64,000 nt of DNA from an uncultured Lachnospiraceae bacterium (GTDB taxonomy: Bacteria > Bacillota > Clostridia > Lachnospirales > Lachnospiraceae). Below are positions 24,426 through 31,716 of the stretch, one piece after another. The stretch spans positions 18,590-82,589 of the forward strand of contig CABSCP010000015.1 in the NCBI GenBank assembly GCA_902476265.1. Reading direction: 5' to 3'. Each line of letters begins with the position of its first letter. The first letter of the stretch is position 1. Made by a program: the position numbers and the translations under genes. Below the pieces are notes generated by a model, which saw nothing but the letters and a program-made list of their open reading frames with translations, searched no databases and was not told the origin of the DNA.

Positions 24426-26003
24426 ATGCGGGAAGCGGTCTGGAACAGAATAAAATCATTGATGGGTTTTGGAACAGAACCAGAGGAGTATGAAGAAATA
24501 TTATGTGCCCTGCATCAGGAGGTTAAAAAAAGAGATTTCATTTTTTACCTGTTTATCATCGCGTTTGAGCTGGTCATGCTGGTATCCATTTCCCTAAGAC
24601 CGGGAGGTCCGTTTTTAAAACCACGCAGAACGGCCTATTTCATTATGTACCTGATCCTGATTGCAATATCTCTTTGTACGATTCTGGCAGAACATTGGGT
24701 TGACAGAAACAAAGAAAAGACTGCCCACCAATATTTCATAATCGAACATACTTATATGGTTTTGTTTGCATTTTGGGGAATCGCCGTTACATTAAACGAC
24801 CAGCTGGGAGGAAACGGGCTGACGGTTTATACCTATGTGATACTGCTGGTAGCAATCATATGTCTGATGAAGCCGTGGAAATCTGTACTGTTGTTTTTAA
24901 CCAGCGTGGTTGTACTTAACGCGTTGCTTCCGTACTTCCCGAATCCGTCCGGACTGGACCAGCGTTTTAACAATCTAATGAACAGCCTGTTTCTTTCGCT
25001 GGCCGCCATCGCTGTTTCCGTCAGTCTGTATACTTCCAAGATACAGGCGAAGAGAAATGAAATTCTCCTGCGCAGACAATACCGACAAGTTGAATCGGAA
25101 AAAATGGCATTAAGCAAAGAAGCGCTTTTAGATGTCATGACCGGCCTCCAGAACAGAAACAGCTATAAAAAAATGCTCCAGGACCCGGAGCTTTTCGATT
25201 GTGTTAGCTTTGCCTGCATTTATATTGATGTGAATGGGCTTCACGAGATCAATAACCATCTGGGGCATCAGGCGGGGGATAGCATGTTAAAGACCGTTGC
25301 GTATATTCTCCGGAAAAATTTCCGGTCCAGGGAAACATTCCGGATCGGAGGAGATGAATTCGTCATTCTCTGCCGCAATATAGACCGCCAGACCGTGGAA
25401 CAGCGTCTGGATACGATCTGCGGACAGGTTGAACATGCCGGGTATTCGCTTTCGGTGGGTCTGGAATGGCGTGACATCGAGATTAATATAACGGACATTA
25501 TCCAAAAAGCGGAAGAGAAGATGCAGCAATACAAAAAAGATTTTTATGCTTCCCGGGGTGGCATTCGTCAGCGTCGGGATCTGAACCGGCGTATGGAACG
25601 GATCCTGTCAGAAAAGAAGGACGCCGATCGTTTTCTGAGTGTATTTGCTCCCGTGTTCAAAGGCGTATACTTCGTGAATCTGGAAACCGACACCCTGCGC
25701 CAGCTGTTTATCCCTGATTATTTCAGTCATATGCTGGAAGAATCGGGCGGCCGATTCAGTATAGCGCTTCTTATGTACGCGGAACAGATGGTAGAACAGG
25801 AATATACAGGACTTTTTCAACAATTCTGCGATTATGGCTATCTGGAAAACCTGTTGAACGGGGAGGATATTCCCGGTTTTACTTACAAAAAAAAGGACGG
25901 CAGCCATGTGCGATTACGAATTTTATGTTTCAATCATTATCCGGGCAATGAGAAGGAAACACTGTGGATTTTCTCCGATATAGAGGCCAACGAATTTCTC
26001 TGA
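24426..26003 (+). CDS. Membrane-bound diguanylate cyclase
   Basis: 525 residues from the ATG at 24426; a TTG three codons earlier is also possible and the ribosome site (GGGG) is weak. About six membrane helices lie at 38-215, with a short coiled stretch after them (KIQAKRNEILLRRQYRQVES). The GGDEF domain (about 235-385) has an intact RIGGDEF. The inhibitory RxxD site is replaced by RSRE, so product inhibition may be absent. A C-terminal region of about 135 residues (from about 390) resembles a degenerate PAS-like sensor, with FKGVYFVNLETDTLRQL. It makes c-di-GMP at the membrane. The gene stands alone and is divergent from gntR. The leader 24233-24425 holds no other gene. Confidence 0.9.
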   Translation: MREAVWNRIKSLMGFGTEPEEYEEILCALHQEVKKRDFIFYLFIIAFELVMLVSISLRPGGPFLKPRRTAYFIMYLILIAISLCTILAEHWVDRNKEKTAHQYFIIEHTYMVLFAFWGIAVTLNDQLGGNGLTVYTYVILLVAIICLMKPWKSVLLFLTSVVVLNALLPYFPNPSGLDQRFNNLMNSLFLSLAAIAVSVSLYTSKIQAKRNEILLRRQYRQVESEKMALSKEALLDVMTGLQNRNSYKKMLQDPELFDCVSFACIYIDVNGLHEINNHLGHQAGDSMLKTVAYILRKNFRSRETFRIGGDEFVILCRNIDRQTVEQRLDTICGQVEHAGYSLSVGLEWRDIEINITDIIQKAEEKMQQYKKDFYASRGGIRQRRDLNRRMERILSEKKDADRFLSVFAPVFKGVYFVNLETDTLRQLFIPDYFSHMLEESGGRFSIALLMYAEQMVEQEYTGLFQQFCDYGYLENLLNGEDIPGFTYKKKDGSHVRLRILCFNHYPGNEKETLWIFSDIEANEFL

Positions 26004-26017
26004 ACAAATTGAAAACT

Positions 26018-26059
26018 GCCCGGCTGACAGGCAAGTAACTTTACTTCCGTCAGCCGGGC
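26018..26059. terminator. Bidirectional terminator between the cyclase and gpmI
   Basis: Perfect 11-bp stem GCCCGGCTGAC/GTCAGCCGGGC, with T-rich tracts on both strands (TGTTTTC on plus, AGTTTTC on minus), between two convergent genes. Confidence 0.85.
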
Positions 26060-26080
26060 TGTTTTCTTTCGTCACTACAT

Positions 26081-27625
26081 TTATTTTTTGATCAGCAGGG
26101 ATTTGCCTGTCATTTCTACAGGCTGTTCTTTCCCCATGATTTCGATCAGAGTCGGAACAATGTCTGCCAGACAGCCGCCTTCTCTCAGTCCGCAGCCTTC
26201 TTCAAAGTTTACCAGAATGAAGGGAACCGGATTGGTAGTGTGCGCGGTGAAGGGAGCGCCTGTTTCGTAATCCACCAGCTGCTCCGCATTGCCGTGGTCT
26301 GCGCAGATGAACAGCACGCCGTCCACTTCCTTGATGGCGGCAACCGCTCTGCCCACACATTCGTCAACCGCTTCCACCGCTTTGATGGCAGCCTCTTCCA
26401 CGCCGGTATGGCCTACCATGTCGGGGTTTGCGAAATTGATGATGATCACGTCATATTTATCGGATTTGATCGCTTCCACCAGCTTGTCACAGACTTCATA
26501 TGCGCTCATCTGGGGCTTTAAGTCATAGGTTGCAACATCCTTGGGGGAGTTGACCAGAATACGGTCCTCACCCTCGTTAGGCTCTTCCACGCCGCCGTTA
26601 AAGAAGAAGGTGACATGGGCATATTTCTCGGTTTCCGCAATGCGGGCCTGTTTCATGCCGTTTGCCGCCAGCCACTGGCCGAAGGTATTGGTAACAGCGA
26701 TCTTGTGGAATGCCACTTCCTTATTCGGGATGGTGGGATCGTAATCGGAGAAGCATACATATACCACATCCAGTCTCTTTTCCCTCGCAAATCCCTTAAA
26801 GTCGTCATCACAGAACGCGCGGGTGATTTCCCTTGCGCGGTCGGGGCGGAAGTTGAAGAAAATGATGGAATCGCCGTCCTGGATGGTTGCCACGGGAGCG
26901 CCGTTTTCCGTCACCACGGTGGGTTTTACAAATTCATCGGTTTCCTGTCTGTCATAGGAAGCCTGGATGCCGGCAGGTGCGCTGTCAGCAGTAAGACCTT
27001 CGCCCTTTGTCAGCGCTTTATAGGCATATTCCACTCTGTCGTAGTTATTGTCTCTGTCCATGGCATAATAACGGCCCATCACGGATGCGACTTTACCCAC
27101 GCCGATTTCTTTCATCTTCTCTTCCAGCTGTTCCACATATCCCTTGCCGCTTGCGGGAGGGGTGTCACGGCCATCCAGGAAACAATGTACATAAACTTTT
27201 TCCAGGCCGTTTCTCTTTGCCAGCTCCAGAAGGCCGTAAACATGGGTATTGTGGCTGTGCACGCCGCCATCGGAAAGCAGGCCGTATAAATGCAGGGCGG
27301 AATTGTTCTTCCTGCAGTTATTCACCGCATCCAGAAGCGCCGGATTTTCAAAAAAGGTTCCGTCCTGGATCTCCTTTGTAATTCTTGTCAGTTCCTGATA
27401 TACGATACGGCCTGCGCCCATGTTCAGGTGCCCGACCTCGGAATTGCCCATCTGTCCTTCCGGAAGGCCTACTGCCATTCCGCTGGCATTTCCTTTTACA
27501 AAGGGATATTTGCTCATCAGCTCGTCAATCACAGGGGTCTTTGCCTCTGCAACGGCATTATGATCTTTCTTATCATTGAGGCCGTAGCCGTCAAGGATCA
27601 TCAAAACAACGGGTTTTTTGCTCAT
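26081..27625 (-). CDS. gpmI: 2,3-bisphosphoglycerate-independent phosphoglycerate mutase
   Basis: 514 residues, normal length. It is an alkaline-phosphatase-fold enzyme with two Mn ions that interconverts 3- and 2-phosphoglycerate in glycolysis. Asp12 (ILDGYG) and the catalytic Ser62 (QMGNSEVGHLNMGAGR) are present. Also present are DGRDTPP, the MGRYYAMDRDNNYDRV loop, the RPDRAREITRAF arginines, the NFANPDMVGHTG and ADHGNAE metal ligands. The start is fixed by TAAGGAGATGG. The leader carries a strong hairpin at its very 5' end. Confidence 0.96.
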   Translation of the reverse strand: MSKKPVVLMILDGYGLNDKKDHNAVAEAKTPVIDELMSKYPFVKGNASGMAVGLPEGQMGNSEVGHLNMGAGRIVYQELTRITKEIQDGTFFENPALLDAVNNCRKNNSALHLYGLLSDGGVHSHNTHVYGLLELAKRNGLEKVYVHCFLDGRDTPPASGKGYVEQLEEKMKEIGVGKVASVMGRYYAMDRDNNYDRVEYAYKALTKGEGLTADSAPAGIQASYDRQETDEFVKPTVVTENGAPVATIQDGDSIIFFNFRPDRAREITRAFCDDDFKGFAREKRLDVVYVCFSDYDPTIPNKEVAFHKIAVTNTFGQWLAANGMKQARIAETEKYAHVTFFFNGGVEEPNEGEDRILVNSPKDVATYDLKPQMSAYEVCDKLVEAIKSDKYDVIIINFANPDMVGHTGVEEAAIKAVEAVDECVGRAVAAIKEVDGVLFICADHGNAEQLVDYETGAPFTAHTTNPVPFILVNFEEGCGLREGGCLADIVPTLIEIMGKEQPVEMTGKSLLIKK

Positions 27626-27660
27626 AATCCATCTCCTTATTCTTTCTGTACTGTTCTAAC

Positions 27661-27688
27661 CCTCAGTGTACCCCCTTGTACACTGAGG
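27661..27688 (-). other. Hairpin at the 5' end of the gpmI transcript
   Basis: Perfect 11-bp stem CCTCAGTGTAC/GTACACTGAGG with a 6-nt loop and no U-tract. It starts about 6 nt after the expected gpmI start site, so it fits a 5'-stabilising structure or an operator better than a terminator. Confidence 0.65.
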
Positions 27689-27700
27689 ATACCATCACGA

Positions 27701-27729
27701 ATTATACACGTTTTCTCCCCGGTGCGCAA
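27701..27729 (-). promoter_or_regulatory. gpmI promoter
   Basis: Minus strand: -35 TTGCGC (27724-27729), 17-bp spacer, -10 TATAAT (27701-27706). Confidence 0.75.
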
Positions 27730-27739
27730 TAGTCAGGTC

Positions 27740-27767
27740 TTGCTTTTTCCCGCAAAAATGCTACAAT
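27740..27767 (+). promoter_or_regulatory. Promoter of the CDF-mntP operon
   Basis: Plus strand: -35 TTGCTT (27740-27745), 16-bp spacer, -10 TACAAT (27762-27767). The leader to the start at 27815 is only about 40 nt, too short for a yybP-ykoY Mn riboswitch. Confidence 0.6.
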
Positions 27768-27814
27768 CTAAGGAAACCCTAAGGACGTATGCCATCAGAG
27801 GAGGTTATCGCATC

Positions 27815-28981
27815 ATGGTAACATTACTTGCAAAAATATTCATCAGGGATTATCTGGATACGGACAAGCCGGAGGTAAGACAGGCCTACGGTGTGCTCAC
27901 GGGCGCCGCAGGCATTTTTTTTAACCTGCTTTTATTCGCGGGCAAAGCCGCTGCCGGCATTTTGAGCCATTCCATCGCCATCACCGCGGACGCTTTCAAC
28001 AACCTTTCGGATGCGGGCTCTTCCATCATCACCCTGATCGGTTTTAAAATGAGCGGCCAGGAACCGGACCCGGATCATCCTTTCGGCCACGGACGCATCG
28101 AATATCTTGCGGGGCTGATCGTTTCCGGCATCATCCTGATCATGGCCGTGGAACTGATTAAATCTTCCTTCCGGAAAATCCTGCATCCGGAGGAGCTGAC
28201 CTTTAACCCTGTGGTAATCGGCATCCTGGTAGTTTCCATCCTGGTAAAGCTGTATATGCACCTCTACAATAAGGGCATCGCCCAAAAAATCGGCAGCGCT
28301 GCCATGATGGCCACCGCCACGGACTCTCTGAGCGATACCCTGGCCACCACGGCCGTGCTGGCGGCCACGCTGACGGAACATTTCACCGGTCTCCACATCG
28401 ACGGCTGGTGCGGTATTGTGGTGGGGATCTTCATCTGCTATGCGGGCATATCCGCCGCCCGTGACACCATCAATCCTTTGCTGGGACAGCCGCCGGAAAA
28501 AGAGTTTGTTGCCCATATTGAAAATCTGGTGCTTTCCCACCCTGACATTCTGGGCATCCACGATCTGATCGTGCACAATTACGGGCCGGGCCGGATCATG
28601 ATTTCTCTCCACGCGGAAGTTTCGGCTTCCGGAAACATTCTGGAGCTGCATGATACCATCGACAACATCGAGCGCCAGCTGCAAAAGGAGCTGCACTGCA
28701 GCGCGGTCATCCATATGGATCCCGTGGTTACGGACGATGACGAAGTGGCGCAGTTAAAGGAACTGATGATCGGTGTGGTGAAGGAAATGGATGCTTCCGC
28801 AGGCATACATGATTTCCGGGTGGTAAAAGGGCCCACCCACACCAATATCATTTTCGATGTACTGGTACCCTACCATTTTAAAATGAGCGACGCCCAGATC
28901 CGGACTTTTATCGAAAGAAAAGTAAAGCTTTTGAATCCCAACTATTTCAGTGTCATCAATATCGATAAGGATTATACATAA
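27815..28981 (+). CDS. Cation diffusion facilitator, likely Mn(II) efflux, with two C-terminal domains
   Basis: 388 residues from the ATG at 27815 (GAGGAGG upstream). The open frame extends further 5' but overlaps gpmI antisense and has no start signal. Six helices are expected. The metal site in helix 2 is N-x-x-x-D (NNLSD) and in helix 5 D-x-x-x-D (DSLSD), a set associated with Mn transport in CDF proteins. HPFGHGRIEYLAG is the conserved loop. The protein is longer than usual (about 300). After the first cytoplasmic domain (GIHDLIVHNYGPGRIMISLH) comes a second, similar one (GIHDFRVVKGPTHTNIIFDV), apparently a tandem duplication. mntP follows 16 bp later. Confidence 0.9.
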   Translation: MVTLLAKIFIRDYLDTDKPEVRQAYGVLTGAAGIFFNLLLFAGKAAAGILSHSIAITADAFNNLSDAGSSIITLIGFKMSGQEPDPDHPFGHGRIEYLAGLIVSGIILIMAVELIKSSFRKILHPEELTFNPVVIGILVVSILVKLYMHLYNKGIAQKIGSAAMMATATDSLSDTLATTAVLAATLTEHFTGLHIDGWCGIVVGIFICYAGISAARDTINPLLGQPPEKEFVAHIENLVLSHPDILGIHDLIVHNYGPGRIMISLHAEVSASGNILELHDTIDNIERQLQKELHCSAVIHMDPVVTDDDEVAQLKELMIGVVKEMDASAGIHDFRVVKGPTHTNIIFDVLVPYHFKMSDAQIRTFIERKVKLLNPNYFSVINIDKDYT

Positions 28982-28997
28982 GAAGAGGAGAATCATC

Positions 28998-29570
28998 ATG
29001 AGTTTATGGGAACTATTCATCATTGCCGTGGGGCTGTCCATGGACGCCTTTGCCGTATCCATTTGTAAAGGGTTGTCCGCCGGACGGGCTACCGGACGTC
29101 AGGCCGTTGTTACAGGGCTGTGGTTTGGGGGCTTCCAGGCCGCCATGCCTCTGGCCGGCTATCTGCTGGGCGTTTCCTTTTCTTCCCTGATCACCCGGAT
29201 CGATCACTGGATCGCTTTTGTGCTTCTGTCCCTCATCGGCGCCAATATGATCCGGGAATCGCTGTCCAAAGAGGAGGAATGCAGCGGCTGCGACACTGCT
29301 TTTGACGCAAAGACCATGTTCCCTCTGGCGGTTGCCACCAGCATCGACGCGCTGGCGGTGGGCGTCACCCTCGCCTTTTTAAAAGTATCCATCGTGCCTG
29401 CGGTCAGCTTCATCGGAATCATCACCTTCCTTTTTTCCGCAGTGGGTTTAAAGGCCGGAAATGTGATCGGCTCCCGAAACAAAACCCGGGCGGAATTTGC
29501 GGGAGGCGCAGTGCTGATTTTGATGGGTGTGAAAATACTGCTGGAACATCTGGGCGTTCTGTCATTATAG
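28998..29570 (+). CDS. mntP: Manganese efflux pump MntP
   Basis: 190 residues, six membrane helices arranged as two related halves. The acidic motifs SMDAFAVSICKGL in helix 1 and TSIDALAVGVTLAF in helix 4 are the metal-path residues of the MntP/YebN family. The start is the ATG at 28998 after AAGAGGAGAATC. It follows the CDF gene in the same operon, which strengthens the view that both export Mn(II). Confidence 0.94.
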   Translation: MSLWELFIIAVGLSMDAFAVSICKGLSAGRATGRQAVVTGLWFGGFQAAMPLAGYLLGVSFSSLITRIDHWIAFVLLSLIGANMIRESLSKEEECSGCDTAFDAKTMFPLAVATSIDALAVGVTLAFLKVSIVPAVSFIGIITFLFSAVGLKAGNVIGSRNKTRAEFAGGAVLILMGVKILLEHLGVLSL

Positions 29571-29596
29571 TCATTAAAAAAAAGATTTTTCAGGGA

Positions 29597-29625
29597 TTGA
29601 CAGTCCACCTTTCAAGTGGTAAGGT
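29597..29625 (+). promoter_or_regulatory. Promoter for the leader peptide and multidrug exporter
   Basis: Perfect -35 TTGACA (29597-29602). A -10 is less clear: TAAGGT at 17-bp spacing or TAGACT (29625-29630) at 22. The region also has an inverted repeat, GTCCACCTT (29603-29611) and AAGGTAGAC (29621-29629), matching at 8 of 9 positions. A dyad between stretched promoter boxes recalls MerR-type promoters, but no MerR gene is nearby. Confidence 0.55.
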
Positions 29626-29668
29626 AGACTTACGCGAAACAAAAAAGCAAGAAAAGGAGGTAGAAACT

Positions 29669-29764
29669 ATGTTATGGTTCGCAGCTAAGATCAATAAGAT
29701 CAGATTGAACGATATGAGTACTGTTAAGACCAACCAAGTGATTGCCTCCGGTATTGCGAAGTGA
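29669..29764 (+). CDS. 31-codon leader peptide of the multidrug exporter
   Basis: An excellent ribosome site, AAAAGGAGG, lies 8 nt before an ATG. The frame runs 31 codons to TGA (peptide starts MLWFAAKINKIRLND and ends IASGIAK). It is followed by two terminator hairpins and then the two ABC exporter genes. This layout (strong small ORF, terminator, drug exporter) matches ribosome-mediated attenuation, known for bmrB-bmrC-bmrD of Bacillus subtilis. In that system, drug-stalled ribosomes on the leader prevent termination. That this peptide works so is inference; no similarity to BmrB is claimed. Confidence 0.75.
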   Translation: MLWFAAKINKIRLNDMSTVKTNQVIASGIAK

Positions 29765-29805
29765 CGGGTGTGTTCTGCACCTGACGCCAAGGAATTGTTT
29801 ATGAT

Positions 29806-29829
29806 GCCGCAGCAGTCACATGCTGCGGC
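29806..29829 (+). terminator. First leader terminator
   Basis: Perfect stem GCCGCAGCA/TGCTGCGGC, 6-nt loop, then TTATTTTG; 42 nt beyond the leader stop. The right arm could instead pair with GCCGGGCAGCA at 29873-29883 (two-base bulge), a possible antiterminator. Confidence 0.8.
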
Positions 29830-29915
29830 TTATTTTGTCATCATCCGGCTTTTTAAGCAGAATCTGTCCTCTGCCGGGCAGCATTTCTGTCAGGAAAGCG
29901 TATACAGACAAATCA

Positions 29916-29950
29916 GGCCGTGGGAACTTTTTCTCCGGTCTTTTTTATTT
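29916..29950 (+). terminator. Second leader terminator directly upstream of the exporter
   Basis: GGCCG-T-GGGAA pairs with TTCTC-CGGTC around a CTTT loop (29916-29940), followed by TTTTTTATTT. It ends 23 bp before the exporter start, so the transporter genes can only be expressed by read-through or from another promoter. Confidence 0.8.
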
Positions 29951-29972
29951 TCCTAAAAGGGGGACTTTATTT

Positions 29973-31715
29973 ATGAAAAAACTATCGTACTATTTGAAGC
30001 AGCATGTGGCCGGCTACACCTTCGCCTGCCTGTCCATGATCATCGCTGTTTCCCTGGACCTGCTCTCACCGCAGCTGACCAGGCACATCATCGACGATGT
30101 CATCGTGGGCGGACAGCTGGGAAAGCTGAAATACCTGCTGGGCGGCATTTTCCTGGTAGGCCTGGGCCGTTGTATTTTCCAGTATACCAAGGAATACACT
30201 TTCGACAAAATTTCCGCCAATATCGGCACCGATATGCGGCGCGACCTGTTTTCTTACATACAGTCGCTGAGCGCGGAATTTTTTGACCGCACGGGCACCG
30301 GCGAACTGATGGCCCGGGTGAAGGACGACGTGGACCGCATCTGGAACGCTCTGGGCTATGTGAGCATGCTCATTCTGGAAGTGGTCTTCCATGTGACGGT
30401 AATCCTGTTCTGCATGTACTCTTTGAGCTGGAAGCTGGCGATCCTGCCCACCTGCTGCATGATCATCTGCGGCATCATGGCCCTTGCCATGGAAGGAAAG
30501 CTGGGGCAGATCTATGAAGAGATCAGCGAAGAAAACGCGAAGCTCAACACCGTGGCGGAAGAAAATCTGGCCGGGGTACGCACCGTAAAAGCCTTCGCCC
30601 GGGAAAAATTTGAAATCAAAAAATTTCTTTCCCACAACCAGCGTTACTGTGACCTGAACATGAAGCAGTCCAAAGTGTTCATCCGTTATTCGCCTTACTT
30701 TTCCCTGATCGGAAAACTTCTGCCTCTGCTGGTTCTTTTATTCGGTGGTTATCTGTTCATGCAGGGAGAACTGACACTGGGCGGCCTTGGCGCTTTCGTG
30801 GAATATTCCACCAATATCGTCTGGCCTATGGAAATGCTGGGATGGCTTTCCAACGACTTCTCTTCCGCAGTGGGAAGTTATCGCAAGATAAAGCGTATTT
30901 ATGCGGAAAAGCCGGTGATCACAGATCCGGAAACGCCTGTGGTTCTTCCCCAAGTTCACGGTGATATCCGGTTTGACCATGTATCCTTCCACAAAGCGGA
31001 TATGCATGAAATCTTAAGCGATATCAGCTTCCATGTAAAAGCCGGGAATACCATCGGCATCATGGGCGCTACAGGAAGCGGCAAGACTTCCATCATTCAG
31101 CTTCTCCAGCGCCTCTACGACGCTACGGACGGAAGCATTTCCTTAGACGGGGTACCGATAAAGGAACTTTCCTTAAAACAGCTGCGCAGCAGCATTTCCA
31201 TGGTCATGCAGGATGTTTTCCTCTTTTCCGACACCATCCACGAAAACGTGGTGCTGGGCAAAAAAGGGGAGGTTTCTTCACAGGAAGTGCGCATCGCTTC
31301 CCAAAATGCACAGGCTTCGGAATTTATCGACCGCCTGGAAGAACAGTATGACACCGTCATCGGGGAACGCGGCGTGGGCCTTTCCGGCGGCCAGAAACAG
31401 CGCATCAGCATCGCCAGGGCGCTGGCCAAACATACGCCCATTCTGGTGTTGGACGACTCCACCAGCGCGCTGGATATGGAAACCGAATTTGCCATCCAGC
31501 AGACGTTAAAAGACTTAAAAGATACGACCAAAATCATTATTGCCCACCGCATCAGCGCTGTTCGTCATGCCGATGAAATCATCGTTTTAGAGGACGGCCA
31601 TGTGGCAGAGCGGGGCACCCATGACGGGCTGATGGCGCAAAAAGGGCTTTACTACAAGACCTGGCAGGCCCAGTACGGATCCTGGCTTGTACAGGATCAA
31701 AAGGAGGTGATGTAA
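29973..31715 (+). CDS. Multidrug ABC exporter half-transporter, BmrC-like
   Basis: 580 residues from the ATG at 29973 (AAAGGGGGA site). An N-terminal six-helix exporter domain (about 10-310) is fused to an ATPase domain (about 330-565). Walker A GATGSGKTS, Q-loop MVMQDVFLFS and signature LSGGQKQR are canonical. Walker B reads LVLDDSTSALD: Asp replaces the catalytic Glu. Together with the odd LSIGQ signature of the next protein this predicts one degenerate ATP site, as in BmrCD-type heterodimers. It works in the cytoplasmic membrane to expel hydrophobic drugs. The next gene starts 1 bp after its stop. Confidence 0.92.
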   Translation: MKKLSYYLKQHVAGYTFACLSMIIAVSLDLLSPQLTRHIIDDVIVGGQLGKLKYLLGGIFLVGLGRCIFQYTKEYTFDKISANIGTDMRRDLFSYIQSLSAEFFDRTGTGELMARVKDDVDRIWNALGYVSMLILEVVFHVTVILFCMYSLSWKLAILPTCCMIICGIMALAMEGKLGQIYEEISEENAKLNTVAEENLAGVRTVKAFAREKFEIKKFLSHNQRYCDLNMKQSKVFIRYSPYFSLIGKLLPLLVLLFGGYLFMQGELTLGGLGAFVEYSTNIVWPMEMLGWLSNDFSSAVGSYRKIKRIYAEKPVITDPETPVVLPQVHGDIRFDHVSFHKADMHEILSDISFHVKAGNTIGIMGATGSGKTSIIQLLQRLYDATDGSISLDGVPIKELSLKQLRSSISMVMQDVFLFSDTIHENVVLGKKGEVSSQEVRIASQNAQASEFIDRLEEQYDTVIGERGVGLSGGQKQRISIARALAKHTPILVLDDSTSALDMETEFAIQQTLKDLKDTTKIIIAHRISAVRHADEIIVLEDGHVAERGTHDGLMAQKGLYYKTWQAQYGSWLVQDQKEVM

Positions 31716-31716
31716 A

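Noticed and set aside
27290..27814. Longer N-terminus for the CDF protein
   Set aside because: The extra 175 residues lie antisense to gpmI and have no membrane or metal motifs; the ATG at 27815 has GAGGAGG.
29590..29790. 66-codon frame on the minus strand opposite the leader peptide
   Set aside because: No ribosome site, and the plus-strand leader has a far better one plus downstream terminators.
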